From positions 248,001 to 312,000 of the forward strand of contig NZ_DASQNA010000018.1 of NCBI RefSeq assembly GCF_035645195.1: a DNA stretch of 64,000 nt, in the 5' to 3' direction. Below are positions 52,767 to 60,995 of the stretch, one piece after another (within the stretch, counting starts at the first letter, position 1; each line of letters begins with the position of its first letter). Both the position numbers and the translations under genes were made by a program. Origin of the DNA: Paenibacillus sp. (lineage in GTDB: Bacteria > Bacillota > Bacilli > Paenibacillales > YIM-B00363). The notes under the pieces were generated by a model. It was given only the letters and a program-made list of their open reading frames with translations, was not told the origin of the DNA and made no database searches.

Positions 52767-53426
52767 ATGGAAGAACAGAACCCGACGACTCGAAAACAAA
52801 TCATGACGATGCTTCGCAAGCGCGGTCCGTTGAACGCGAACGAGATCGCGAAGCAGCTGGGCATTTCCGATATCGCCGTGCGCCGACACTTGAACAATTT
52901 GGAACGCGACCGCGTCATCCGCTCCGAGACGGTGCGCCAAGCGATGGGGCGTCCGACGTACGTTTATTCCTTGACCGAATACGCGGAGGATTTGTTCCCG
53001 AAGCACTATTCGGACATTACGCTGGAATTCCTCAACGACGTGATGGCGCTGCAGGGGCCGGAGATGATCGATGCGCTGTTCGAACGGCGGGAAGCGCGGC
53101 TCGAACAAAAATATAAGGATCGACTGAACCGCATAGAGATGCCGAAGGGCGCGGACGCGCTGGCGGCTCGCGTCGACGAGCTCGCCGCGATCCAAGAGGA
53201 ACGCGGATATATGGCGGAATGGAGGAAGGCGGAGGCCGACGGCGCCGCGCGCTTTTTCATCACCGAGCATAACTGCCCGATTCACGCGATCGCGCATAAT
53301 TACAACCAGGCGTGCAGCAGCGAACTGTCGTTGTTCCGCAAGGTGCTGGGGGCGGAAGTCGAGCAGCTGGAGTGCAAGGCGAAGGGCGGCCAGCGCTGCG
53401 TGTACGAAGTGAAGCCGAAGGCATAA
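52767..53426 (+). CDS. SufR-like helix-turn-helix regulator with C-terminal cysteine cluster
   Basis: A 219-residue regulator. The N-terminal winged helix is clear (KQIMTMLRKRGPLNANEIAK, then QLGISDIAVRRHLNNLERD). A central helical region of about 90 residues follows. The C-terminal domain carries four cysteines arranged C-x12-C-x19-C-x7-C (NCPIHAIAHNYNQAC ... ECKAKGGQRC). SufR-type repressors of Fe-S assembly use a comparable cysteine set with different spacing (C-x12-C-x13-C-x14-C), so this may be an Fe-S or redox sensor of a related but separate subgroup. It is followed by a terminator and then catalase, consistent with a redox role but not proof. Confidence 0.85.
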   Translation: MEEQNPTTRKQIMTMLRKRGPLNANEIAKQLGISDIAVRRHLNNLERDRVIRSETVRQAMGRPTYVYSLTEYAEDLFPKHYSDITLEFLNDVMALQGPEMIDALFERREARLEQKYKDRLNRIEMPKGADALAARVDELAAIQEERGYMAEWRKAEADGAARFFITEHNCPIHAIAHNYNQACSSELSLFRKVLGAEVEQLECKAKGGQRCVYEVKPKA

Positions 53427-53446
53427 AGAAAGGCGTTCCGCTTAAG

Positions 53447-53472
53447 GACTTCCCGAATCGGGAGGTCTTTTT
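53447..53472 (+). terminator. Intrinsic terminator after the SufR-like gene
   Basis: GACTTCCCG pairs with CGGGAGGTC around AAT, followed by TTTTT. Confidence 0.9.
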
Positions 53473-53496
53473 GTCGTACGTGCGGCTTGCTGCATA

Positions 53497-53540
53497 TTTC
53501 CATCGATAGGAAGACAAACTGTGAACGGTATCGATGGAAA
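53497..53540. promoter_or_regulatory. Perfect 12-bp inverted repeat just upstream of the catalase ribosome binding site
   Basis: TTTCCATCGATA (53497-53508) and TATCGATGGAAA (53529-53540) are exact reverse complements with a 20-nt spacer. The right arm ends one base before the ribosome binding site. It could be an operator or an RNA hairpin; it does not match the PerR box. Confidence 0.6.
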
Positions 53541-53557
53541 ATGGAGGGAGTCGCAGC

Positions 53558-55114
53558 ATGGAAAACCAAACGCAGGAAAGCGGCGGTACGCTGACGAACC
53601 GGCAGGGCCACCCGATTTCCGACAACCAGAACGTCCGGACGGTCGGCAGCCGGGGGCCGACGACATTGGAAAATTATCACTTCCTCGAGAAAATTTCGCA
53701 TTTCGACCGCGAGCGCATTCCGGAGCGCGTCGTTCACGCTCGGGGGGCGGGCGCCCACGGCTATTTCGAGGCGTACGGCACGGTCGGCGGCGAGCCGATC
53801 GCCAAATATACGCGCGCGAAGCTGTTTCAAGAGAAAGGCAAGCGGACGCCCGTGTTCGTCCGGTTTTCGACCGTCGTGCACGGGGGCCATTCGCCGGAGA
53901 CGCTGCGCGATCCGCGGGGCTTCGCCGTCAAATTTTACACGGAGGACGGCAACTGGGACTTGGTCGGCAACAATTTGAAAATTTTCTTCATACGCGACCC
54001 GATGAAATTTCCCGATATGGTCCACGCGTTCCGTCCCGATCCGGTGACGAACGTGAACGACCCGCAGCGGATGTTCGATTTTCTCTCGCTGTCGCCCGAA
54101 GCGACGCACATGGTGACGTTCCTGTTCTCGCCATGGGGCATTCCGGCCAATTATCGGCAAATGCAAGGGTCCGGCGTCAACACGTACAAATGGGTGAACA
54201 AAGAAGGCCGAGCGCTCCTCGTAAAATATCATTGGGAGCCGCTCAAGCAAGGCATTAAAAATTTGCTTCAACGCGAGGCGGACGAAATTTTGCTGAAAAG
54301 CTTCAGTCATGCGACGGAGGATTTGTACCGCGCCATCGAGGAAGGCGATTATCCGGAGTGGGAGATGCGCGTGCAAATCATGGAAGACGGCGAGCATCCC
54401 GAGCTCGATTTCGATCCGCTCGACCCGACGAAGCTGTGGCCGGAGGAGCAATTCCCGTTCCTTGCGGTCGGCAAAATGGTGCTGAACAAAAACCCCGACA
54501 ATTATTTCGCGGAGGTCGAGCAAGCGGCGTTCGGCACCGGCGTGCTCGTCGACGGCCTCGATTTCTCCGACGACAAGCTGCTGCAGGGCCGCACGTTCTC
54601 GTATTCGGACACGCAGCGGTACCGCGTCGGCACGAATTATTTACAGCTGCCCATTAACGCGCCGAAGACGCACGTGGCGACGAATCAGCGGGAAGGCCAA
54701 ATGCAGTTCAAGGTCGATCTCGGCCCGTCGCAAAATCCGCACGTCAACTACGAGCCGTCGTCGCTCGGCGGCCTCCGCGAGGCGCCGAAGGCGGGAGCGG
54801 ATCACGAGCCGCATTACGACGCGAATCTCGTGCGCAAGAAGATTGAGCGGACGAACGATTTCAAACAGGCGGGCGAAACGTACCGCCGCATGGACGACGT
54901 CGAGCGCGGCGAGCTCGTCGCCAACCTCGTGAACGCGCTGTCCGTGTGCCGAGCGGATATCCAAGACCGCATGATCGAATATTTTACGAACGCCGATCCG
55001 GATTACGGCCGCCGCGTGCGGGAAGGGCTCGAGCAAGCCGGGAGCCGCTCTCGCGGCGGAGCGCAAGCCGTCGATCAAGCGAGACGGTCGGGCCATCCGA
55101 CGGACGGCTATTAA
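53558..55114 (+). CDS. katA: Monofunctional heme catalase
   Basis: A 518-residue clade-3-size catalase that breaks down hydrogen peroxide. The distal histidine is H60 in ERVVHARG, the distal asparagine N132 in [10 protein letters not shown], and the proximal heme tyrosine Y349 in [17 protein letters not shown]-binding residues and a C-terminal extension of normal length are present. Start chosen at 53558 because GGAGGG lies just upstream; an in-frame ATG at 53534 falls within the inverted repeat arm at 53529-53540. It is monocistronic between terminators. Confidence 0.96.
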   Translation: MENQTQESGGTLTNRQGHPISDNQNVRTVGSRGPTTLENYHFLEKISHFDRERIPERVVHARGAGAHGYFEAYGTVGGEPIAKYTRAKLFQEKGKRTPVFVRFSTVVHGGHSPETLRDPRGFAVKFYTEDGNWDLVGNNLKIFFIRDPMKFPDMVHAFRPDPVTNVNDPQRMFDFLSLSPEATHMVTFLFSPWGIPANYRQMQGSGVNTYKWVNKEGRALLVKYHWEPLKQGIKNLLQREADEILLKSFSHATEDLYRAIEEGDYPEWEMRVQIMEDGEHPELDFDPLDPTKLWPEEQFPFLAVGKMVLNKNPDNYFAEVEQAAFGTGVLVDGLDFSDDKLLQGRTFSYSDTQRYRVGTNYLQLPINAPKTHVATNQREGQMQFKVDLGPSQNPHVNYEPSSLGGLREAPKAGADHEPHYDANLVRKKIERTNDFKQAGETYRRMDDVERGELVANLVNALSVCRADIQDRMIEYFTNADPDYGRRVREGLEQAGSRSRGGAQAVDQARRSGHPTDGY

Positions 55115-55124
55115 TGTACCTGAC

Positions 55125-55162
55125 CTCCGGGGACCGCAGCGGTTCCCGGAGATTTTGATTTT
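55125..55162 (+). terminator. Intrinsic terminator of katA
   Basis: CTCCGGGGACCG pairs with CGGTTCCCGGAG around CAG, followed by ATTTTGATTTT. Confidence 0.9.
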
Positions 55163-55251
55163 CCGCGGGAAAAAGCTGTCATTTTCGCGGCGTCATGTTA
55201 CATTATTGCATGTGAGACTTTTCGCAACCTACCGCGGAACGAGGGAGTCGC

Positions 55252-56697
55252 ATGTTTTTCCTGGAGCATTTATCGTGGATTCTTACGCTGCTGAATATCG
55301 GCCTCGCGGGCTTCGTCATTTTCCTTGAACGGAGGAACGTCGCGTCCACTTGGGCATGGCTCATGGTGCTGCTGTTTTTGCCGGTCGTCGGCTTCGTCGC
55401 GTACGTCATGTTCGGCCAAAACTTGAGCCGGCGCAAGCTATACAAGCTGGGGCGCGAAACGGAGGAGCGGCTCGCGGCGGTCATCGAGATGCAGCGCTCG
55501 GATTTCAAACGCCGCAAGGTGCCGTTCCGCGATCCCGTGATGGATCGGTACCGCGATATGATGTATATGAACCTTATGAGCAGCTCCGCCGTCTATACGC
55601 AGGATAACGAGGTGCGCATTTTCACGGACGGCGACGCCAAGTTCGGGTCGCTGCTGCGCGACATCCAAGAGGCGAAGCACAGCATTCACCTGCTGTACTA
55701 CATCGTGAAGGACGACGAGCTAGGGAACCGGCTGCTCGACGCGCTGATCGAGAAGGCAGCGGAAGGCGTCGAGGTGCGGTTTCTGTACGACCAGATCGGA
55801 TCGCACCGGCTGCCGCCCCGCTTTTTCCAACGGCTGACGAAGGCGGGAGGCCGAGCGGCGTCTTTTTTTCCGTCGAAAATTCCGTATTTCAACATCCGGG
55901 TCAACTACCGCAATCATCGCAAGATGGTGATCGTCGACGGCAAATACGGCTATATCGGGGGCTTCAACGTCGGCGACGAATACGTCGGCCGCCATCCGCG
56001 GCTCGGCTATTGGAGAGACACGCATTTGCGTATCGAAGGCAGCGCGGTGCTGCAGATGCAGGTCCAGTTCGCGCTCGACTGGAATCTCGCGACGTCGGAG
56101 CCGGTCGCGTTGGACGAGCATTATTTCCCGCCGAGCGCATCGCTTGGCGTCGTCGGCGTGCAGATCGTTTCGAGCGGTCCGAATTTCCCGATCGAGCATA
56201 CCCGCAACGTCTATTTGAAAATGATTCACGCGGCCAAAGAGAGTATCTATATTCAAACGCCGTATTTCATTCCTGACGAGAGCGTCCTGACGGCGCTGAA
56301 GATGGCGATTCTTTCCGGCGTCGACGTGCGCGTCATGATTCCCGGCAAGCCGGACAAGCATATGGTGTATTGGGCGTCGTATTCGTACCTCGGCGATCTG
56401 CTTGCGCTCGGCATGCGCTGCTTCCTGTACGACAAAGGGTTTCTCCATGCGAAGACGATCGTCGTCGACGGCGAAATCGCCTCCGTCGGCACGGCCAATT
56501 TCGACATCCGCAGCTTCCGGCTCAACTTCGAGGTGAACGCCGTCCTCTACGATACGGGAACGGCGAACCGGCTGCGGGACATCTTCGAAGAGGATATGCT
56601 GCACTGCAGGGAGTTGACGCACGAGGCGTATCGTTCGCGGCCGAAGCTCGAGCACATCCGCGAATCGTGCATCCGATTGATGTCGCCGATTTTGTAA
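55252..56697 (+). CDS. cls: Cardiolipin synthase
   Basis: A 481-residue membrane phospholipase-D-family enzyme joining two phosphatidylglycerols to cardiolipin. Two N-terminal transmembrane helices (residues 5-25 and 33-55) precede two catalytic HKD motifs: NHRKMVIVDGKYGYIGG near residue 220 and LHAKTIVVDGEIASVGTAN near 400. Length and layout match Bacillus ClsA. The ATG at 55252 follows CGAGGGAG. It is the only gene of its unit; the AraC-type gene converges on its 3' end with a 19-nt gap and no visible terminator. Confidence 0.96.
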   Translation: MFFLEHLSWILTLLNIGLAGFVIFLERRNVASTWAWLMVLLFLPVVGFVAYVMFGQNLSRRKLYKLGRETEERLAAVIEMQRSDFKRRKVPFRDPVMDRYRDMMYMNLMSSSAVYTQDNEVRIFTDGDAKFGSLLRDIQEAKHSIHLLYYIVKDDELGNRLLDALIEKAAEGVEVRFLYDQIGSHRLPPRFFQRLTKAGGRAASFFPSKIPYFNIRVNYRNHRKMVIVDGKYGYIGGFNVGDEYVGRHPRLGYWRDTHLRIEGSAVLQMQVQFALDWNLATSEPVALDEHYFPPSASLGVVGVQIVSSGPNFPIEHTRNVYLKMIHAAKESIYIQTPYFIPDESVLTALKMAILSGVDVRVMIPGKPDKHMVYWASYSYLGDLLALGMRCFLYDKGFLHAKTIVVDGEIASVGTANFDIRSFRLNFEVNAVLYDTGTANRLRDIFEEDMLHCRELTHEAYRSRPKLEHIRESCIRLMSPIL

Positions 56698-56716
56698 TCG
56701 AATCGCGACATCCTGC

Positions 56717-57505
56717 CTAACGCTTGCCGATCGCATGCGAGGGCGGGTGTCCGGTAATCCGCTTAAACAACCGCTGGAAATAAGACACATCCGCATATCC
56801 GACGAATTCGGCGACGTCGCTTACCGTAAGTTGCGAATCGTTCAGCAAATAGATCGCGGTGCGGATTCGAACGTCGTGGAGGTAAGCGCTGATCGTCTGC
56901 CCGGTTACCCGGCGAAACAACGCCGCCGCGTAATTCGGGCTTTTCCCGATGTGCTCGCCCAATTCCGCCTTCGTGACTTTCTCCCGATAATGCTCCCGAA
57001 TGTACTGCTTCATCCGCTCGACGCTGCGGACGACGTCCGGCGCCGCGGGCGCCGCGGGCTTGCGGTCGAGCTCTCGGTTCCACAAGACGAGCAGTTCGAG
57101 CAGCAAAGCCCCCGCCATCGCGTCGGCGTAAGGCGACCGGTCCTGCAGCTCCCCGTGCATCCTCTTGAGGCGTTCGAGAAACAGCTCGTATGCGCCGGCT
57201 CTCGCTTTCATCCAACCTTCGGCTTGGAGCACCGGCGGAACGGGAAGCTCCGAAGCGACGGAGGGGGCGAAACGGACGACGTATTTCTCGTGAAACTTCG
57301 TCGGCACCCCTTTCCCGTAAAACGGGATTCCGGCGGGGATGAGCAGCAGTTCGCCTTTGTCGACGACGACTTTCTCGTGCCCGGTTCCGAGCCAATAGAC
57401 GCATTTGCCGTACGTGACCGCCACGAGCGTCGCTTCCTTCGAGGAGATCTCCGGCTCGTACCATCGGTCGCCCCGATCCAAACGGACATCCCTCACCAGC
57501 AGCAA
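56717..57505 (-). CDS. AraC-family transcriptional regulator
   Basis: A 262-residue regulator. Residues 1-140 form a cupin-like sensing domain (GKCVYWLGTGHEKVVVDKGELLLIPAGIPFYG). The C-terminal 100 residues hold two helix-turn-helix motifs (KVTKAELGEHIGKSPNYAAALFRR; LTVSDVAEFVGYADVSYFQRLFKRITGHPPS), the AraC signature. It begins with TTG at 57505 behind GGGAGGGG. It is divergent from pyruvate kinase, so control of glycolytic flux by a sugar-like ligand is possible, but many such regulators act on distant genes. Confidence 0.93.
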   Translation of the reverse strand: MLLVRDVRLDRGDRWYEPEISSKEATLVAVTYGKCVYWLGTGHEKVVVDKGELLLIPAGIPFYGKGVPTKFHEKYVVRFAPSVASELPVPPVLQAEGWMKARAGAYELFLERLKRMHGELQDRSPYADAMAGALLLELLVLWNRELDRKPAAPAAPDVVRSVERMKQYIREHYREKVTKAELGEHIGKSPNYAAALFRRVTGQTISAYLHDVRIRTAIYLLNDSQLTVSDVAEFVGYADVSYFQRLFKRITGHPPSHAIGKR

Positions 57506-57622
57506 GCTGACCCCTCCCGATTTTCGGCCATACTATATTTCATGTATCGTACTATAGTTCGTAGCTGAGGGGAACCTTCTGCTTTACAATGGGGAAAAAT
57601 GACCCAAGGGGGCATCAACGCA

Positions 57623-59038
57623 GTGCGAAAAACGAAAATCGTAGCGACGATGGGACCGGCTTGCGATTCGCCGTCGGTGCTGAAGGATTTGATTCGATCG
57701 GGCATGAACGTCGCGAGGCTGAATATGGCGCACGGCGATTTCGAAGAGCATCGGAGGCGCATTCGGAACGTTCGCGCGGCCGCCGAAGAAGCGGGTGCGA
57801 TCGTGCCGATTTTGATGGATATCAAAGGTCCGGAAATCCGGCTAGGCACGCTGCAGGCGCCGTCCTACGAATTGAAGGCCGGCGATCGGCTGACGCTGAC
57901 GACGGAACGAATCGAAGGTACGGCGGAACGCGTTTCCGTCACCTACGCGGAACTGCCGCAGGTGATCGGGCCCGGGGGACGAATCTTGATCGACGACGGG
58001 CTGCTGGAGCTGACGGTGGACCGCGTCGAAGGCACCGAGGTCGTCTGCACGGTCGAGAATCCCGCCTTGCTTAAACCGCGCAAAGGGGTCAATCTGCCGG
58101 GCGTGAAGACGACGCTGCCGGGCGTCACGGAGCGGGACGTCGCCCACATCGATTTCGGCATCGCGGAGGGCATCGATATGCTCGCGGTATCGTTCGTCCG
58201 CAAGGCGGAAGACATCGTTACCATCCGGGGACTGCTGGAAGCCAAAGGCGCTTCGCATATTCAAATTATTTCGAAAATCGAAAACGAAGAGGGCGTCGAC
58301 GAGCTGGACGCGATTATCGAGGCGTCCGACGGCATTATGGTGGCGCGCGGCGATCTCGGCGTCGAAATCCCTACGGAGGACGTTCCCCTTCTCCAAAGGC
58401 GGATGATCGAACGATGCGGCGCCGCCGGAAAGCCCGTCATCGTCGCAACGCAAATGCTCGATTCGATGCAGGTCCATCCGCGTCCGACGCGAGCCGAGGT
58501 GAGCGACGTGGCCAACGCCGTGCTGCAGGGAGCGGACGCCGTCATGCTGTCGGGCGAAACGGCCGCCGGCAAATACCCCCTCGAATCGGTGCGAATGATG
58601 GCGGCGATCGCGGAGAAGACGGAGGCGACGATCGATTACGGCGAGAAGTTCCTGCTTCGGCCGCATCGGAGCAAGGGCGTCACCGAAGTTGTCAGCCGCG
58701 CCGCCGTGAACGCGTCGTTCGAGCTTGGCGCGAAAGCGATCGTCACGCCTACCGTCAGCGGGTTTACGGCTAGGATGGTATCGAAATACCGCCCGGCGGC
58801 GCCGATTTTCGCGGTGACGCCGAACGAAGGAACGCTGATGGCGCTGCAGCTGTTGTGGGGAGTCACGCCGGTTCGAGGCGCGAGCGCGGAGACGACGGAC
58901 GACATGGTCGCTTCCGCGCTCGAAAACAGCGGCAGCTTCGGGTGGAAATCTGGCGACGTCGTCGTCATTACCGCCGGCGTCCCGGTCGGAAGAACGGGGA
59001 CGACGAATCTCATCCGGGTTCACCAAGTCGGGGTATGA
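57623..59038 (+). CDS. pyk: Pyruvate kinase (short form, lacking the extra C-terminal domain)
   Basis: A 471-residue enzyme that converts PEP and ADP to pyruvate and ATP. Starting at the GTG (57623) gives MRKTKIVATMGPA, the standard start of Bacillus pyruvate kinases. PILMDIKGPEIRLG, the active-site helix LDAIIEASDGIMVARGDLGVE, and the MLDSMQVHPRPTRAEVSDVANAV signature are all intact. The C-terminal extra domain (PEP-utilising-like, about 110 residues) of Bacillaceae Pyk is missing, so this may be a second isozyme. GGGGG lies about ten bases before the GTG; ATG at 57599 is an alternative start. It is divergent from the AraC-type regulator. Confidence 0.93.
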   Translation: MRKTKIVATMGPACDSPSVLKDLIRSGMNVARLNMAHGDFEEHRRRIRNVRAAAEEAGAIVPILMDIKGPEIRLGTLQAPSYELKAGDRLTLTTERIEGTAERVSVTYAELPQVIGPGGRILIDDGLLELTVDRVEGTEVVCTVENPALLKPRKGVNLPGVKTTLPGVTERDVAHIDFGIAEGIDMLAVSFVRKAEDIVTIRGLLEAKGASHIQIISKIENEEGVDELDAIIEASDGIMVARGDLGVEIPTEDVPLLQRRMIERCGAAGKPVIVATQMLDSMQVHPRPTRAEVSDVANAVLQGADAVMLSGETAAGKYPLESVRMMAAIAEKTEATIDYGEKFLLRPHRSKGVTEVVSRAAVNASFELGAKAIVTPTVSGFTARMVSKYRPAAPIFAVTPNEGTLMALQLLWGVTPVRGASAETTDDMVASALENSGSFGWKSGDVVVITAGVPVGRTGTTNLIRVHQVGV

Positions 59039-59071
59039 TCAGGTAAATAGAGGACGGTACATCGTACGGCA

Positions 59072-59103
59072 GCCCCTGTTTCCGCGGAAACGGGGGCGTT
59101 GTC
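59072..59103 (+). terminator. Candidate terminator of pyk
   Basis: GCCCCTGTTTCC pairs with GGAAACGGGGGC around GC (one wobble); only a weak GTTGTCG follows. Confidence 0.5.
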
Positions 59104-59137
59104 GTGTCCGCCTCCCGCTGTTTCCATCCTCTCGCAC

Positions 59138-59165
59138 TTGACAGCGGTTGCAACCGCTTCATAAT
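59138..59165 (+). promoter_or_regulatory. Promoter with an embedded perfect palindrome (histidine kinase operon)
   Basis: TTGACA at 59138-59143 and CATAAT at 59160-59165 are spaced by 16 nt. AGCGGTTGCAACCGCT (59143-59158) is a perfect 16-bp palindrome filling that spacer, the position of a classical repressor operator. The symmetry is LacI-family-like but with a GC centre. Confidence 0.68.
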
Positions 59166-59231
59166 CAGGGTAAGACGAACGAGGGACGGCTCCCGGCTTC
59201 GGGAAGGGAGTCGTCGACAGGAGGACGCGAC

Positions 59232-60995
59232 ATGAGCTTGCCGGCATGGTTCCGTAAAATGACGATTTTTCCCAAACTGCTGCTTACGCTGCTGCTGGCC
59301 GTCGTGCCGATGTACGCGGTCAGCATTTATATTAACGAGCAAGGGGCGGACGGCCTGCGCGAGGAAATGTCGCTCTCGATGTCGGACCGCATCGATTTTT
59401 ATTTGCAAATGCTGGAGGCGGACATCGCGCTGACGATGCGGCTGCAGCTGCAGTACGTCAACGACGACGACATTCAAAAGCTGGCGAACGCCTCCTCTAT
59501 CATGAGCAATTACGAAATTTACCTCGCGCAGGAACGCGTGCAGGAAAAAATGCGGCTTATGACCGAGGCGGGTCAATATGTGGCGGACGCCAGCACGTTC
59601 ATTCCTTCGCTGGGGCGCACGGTCCGAACGAACATCATGGACGACCCGCTGCCGGAGGAGGAGGCCGCCCGCCTCATCGATGCGTACCGTCATGCGGGCG
59701 GACCGATTATGGAGCTCGACGGCGAACTGCTGCTGGCGACGGTGTATCCGCATCCGCTCTATTCGAGCGCATCGTCGTTCATGATCGAGGCGAAGCTGTC
59801 GAAGCCGAAGCTGACGAGCTTCCTCGACCGGCTGTCGGAGCGGGAGAAGGGCGGGGCCGTATTGATGGACGGCGGGGAGCGATGGGCGCTCTCGACCGTC
59901 GACGGCGAGCGGACGACGCAGGCGATGATCGAGTTCGTTCGCAATTTGCGGGAGTCGGACGATGAGGCCGGACAGCGCCTCCTCGAGGTCGACGGCCAAA
60001 ATTACTTAGTTTCGTTCGAAAAATCGGACGTGCTGGAAGCCGTCCTGCTCGTCTACACGCCGGAACGGCAGTTTTTGGGCCAGCTCGAAAAGTACCGCAA
60101 CTGGTTCTGGGTGCTCTCGGTCGGTTCCGTGCTGCTGATCGCCTTTGTTTCCCATCGCGTATACAAAATCATTCACGAACCGGTGAAACGTATGGTGGCC
60201 GCGTTCCGGAAGGTCGAGAAGGGGGATATGAACTTGTCGATCCGGCACGGCGCCGAGGACGAGTTCGGCTATTTGTACAGCCAGTTCAACGTCATGATCG
60301 GGCAGCTGCGCACGCTGATCCAGCAAGTGTACGAAGGGCGCATCCGGCAGCAGCGCTCGGAGCTGAAGCAGCTGCAATCGCAAATCAATCCCCATTTCTT
60401 GTATAACAGCTATTTCCTCGTTTACCGAATGGCGCAAAACGGAGATACGGACGCGGTCGCCCGGGCCGCCGAATATTTGGGCGAATATTTCCGCTACGTC
60501 ACCCGCAATAGCGAAGACGCGGTTCCGCTCGAGCGGGAGTACCGGCACATGATCAATTACAACGATATCCAGCGCATGCGCCTCGGTCGGCGCATCGACT
60601 CGCGGATCGACGAATGGGACGCGTCGCTGCCGAACATCCATGTGCCTCGCCTGATTTTGCAGCCGCTGCTCGAGAACGCGTATCATCATGGGCTCAAGGA
60701 CAAAGTGACGGACGGTTTGATCCGCGTCTCGATCCGTCGAACGGACGGCGAGCTGACGATCCGCGTAGAGGACAACGGCGACGCGCTGTCCGAGGCCAAG
60801 CTGGATGAGCTGCGAGGCATGCTGGCGCATCGCGACGCCGATTTTGAAACGACGGGCATGTTCAACGTGCATCTGCGGCTGCGTCTTGAGTTCGGAGACC
60901 CGTACGGGCTCCGGCTGTCGCGAAGCGAGCTGGGCGGATTTTGCGTCGAGCTGACCGTTCCGATTCGAGGAGAAGGAGAGAACACGCATGTTTAA
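59232..60995 (+). CDS. Sensor histidine kinase, YesM type
   Basis: A 587-residue membrane sensor. Helix 1 spans about residues 14-35, an extracytoplasmic sensor domain of about 250 residues follows, helix 2 is near 290-312 and a HAMP region runs to about 370. The phosphoacceptor is H388 in INPHFLYNSYF, typical of His_kinase/YesM proteins, and the ATP-binding domain has LILQPLLENAYHHGL and VRVEDNGDALSE. In Paenibacillaceae these kinases control sugar ABC transporters in response to oligosaccharides. The cognate response regulator overlaps by eight bases. GGAGGACGCG precedes the ATG. Confidence 0.95.
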   Translation: MSLPAWFRKMTIFPKLLLTLLLAVVPMYAVSIYINEQGADGLREEMSLSMSDRIDFYLQMLEADIALTMRLQLQYVNDDDIQKLANASSIMSNYEIYLAQERVQEKMRLMTEAGQYVADASTFIPSLGRTVRTNIMDDPLPEEEAARLIDAYRHAGGPIMELDGELLLATVYPHPLYSSASSFMIEAKLSKPKLTSFLDRLSEREKGGAVLMDGGERWALSTVDGERTTQAMIEFVRNLRESDDEAGQRLLEVDGQNYLVSFEKSDVLEAVLLVYTPERQFLGQLEKYRNWFWVLSVGSVLLIAFVSHRVYKIIHEPVKRMVAAFRKVEKGDMNLSIRHGAEDEFGYLYSQFNVMIGQLRTLIQQVYEGRIRQQRSELKQLQSQINPHFLYNSYFLVYRMAQNGDTDAVARAAEYLGEYFRYVTRNSEDAVPLEREYRHMINYNDIQRMRLGRRIDSRIDEWDASLPNIHVPRLILQPLLENAYHHGLKDKVTDGLIRVSIRRTDGELTIRVEDNGDALSEAKLDELRGMLAHRDADFETTGMFNVHLRLRLEFGDPYGLRLSRSELGGFCVELTVPIRGEGENTHV

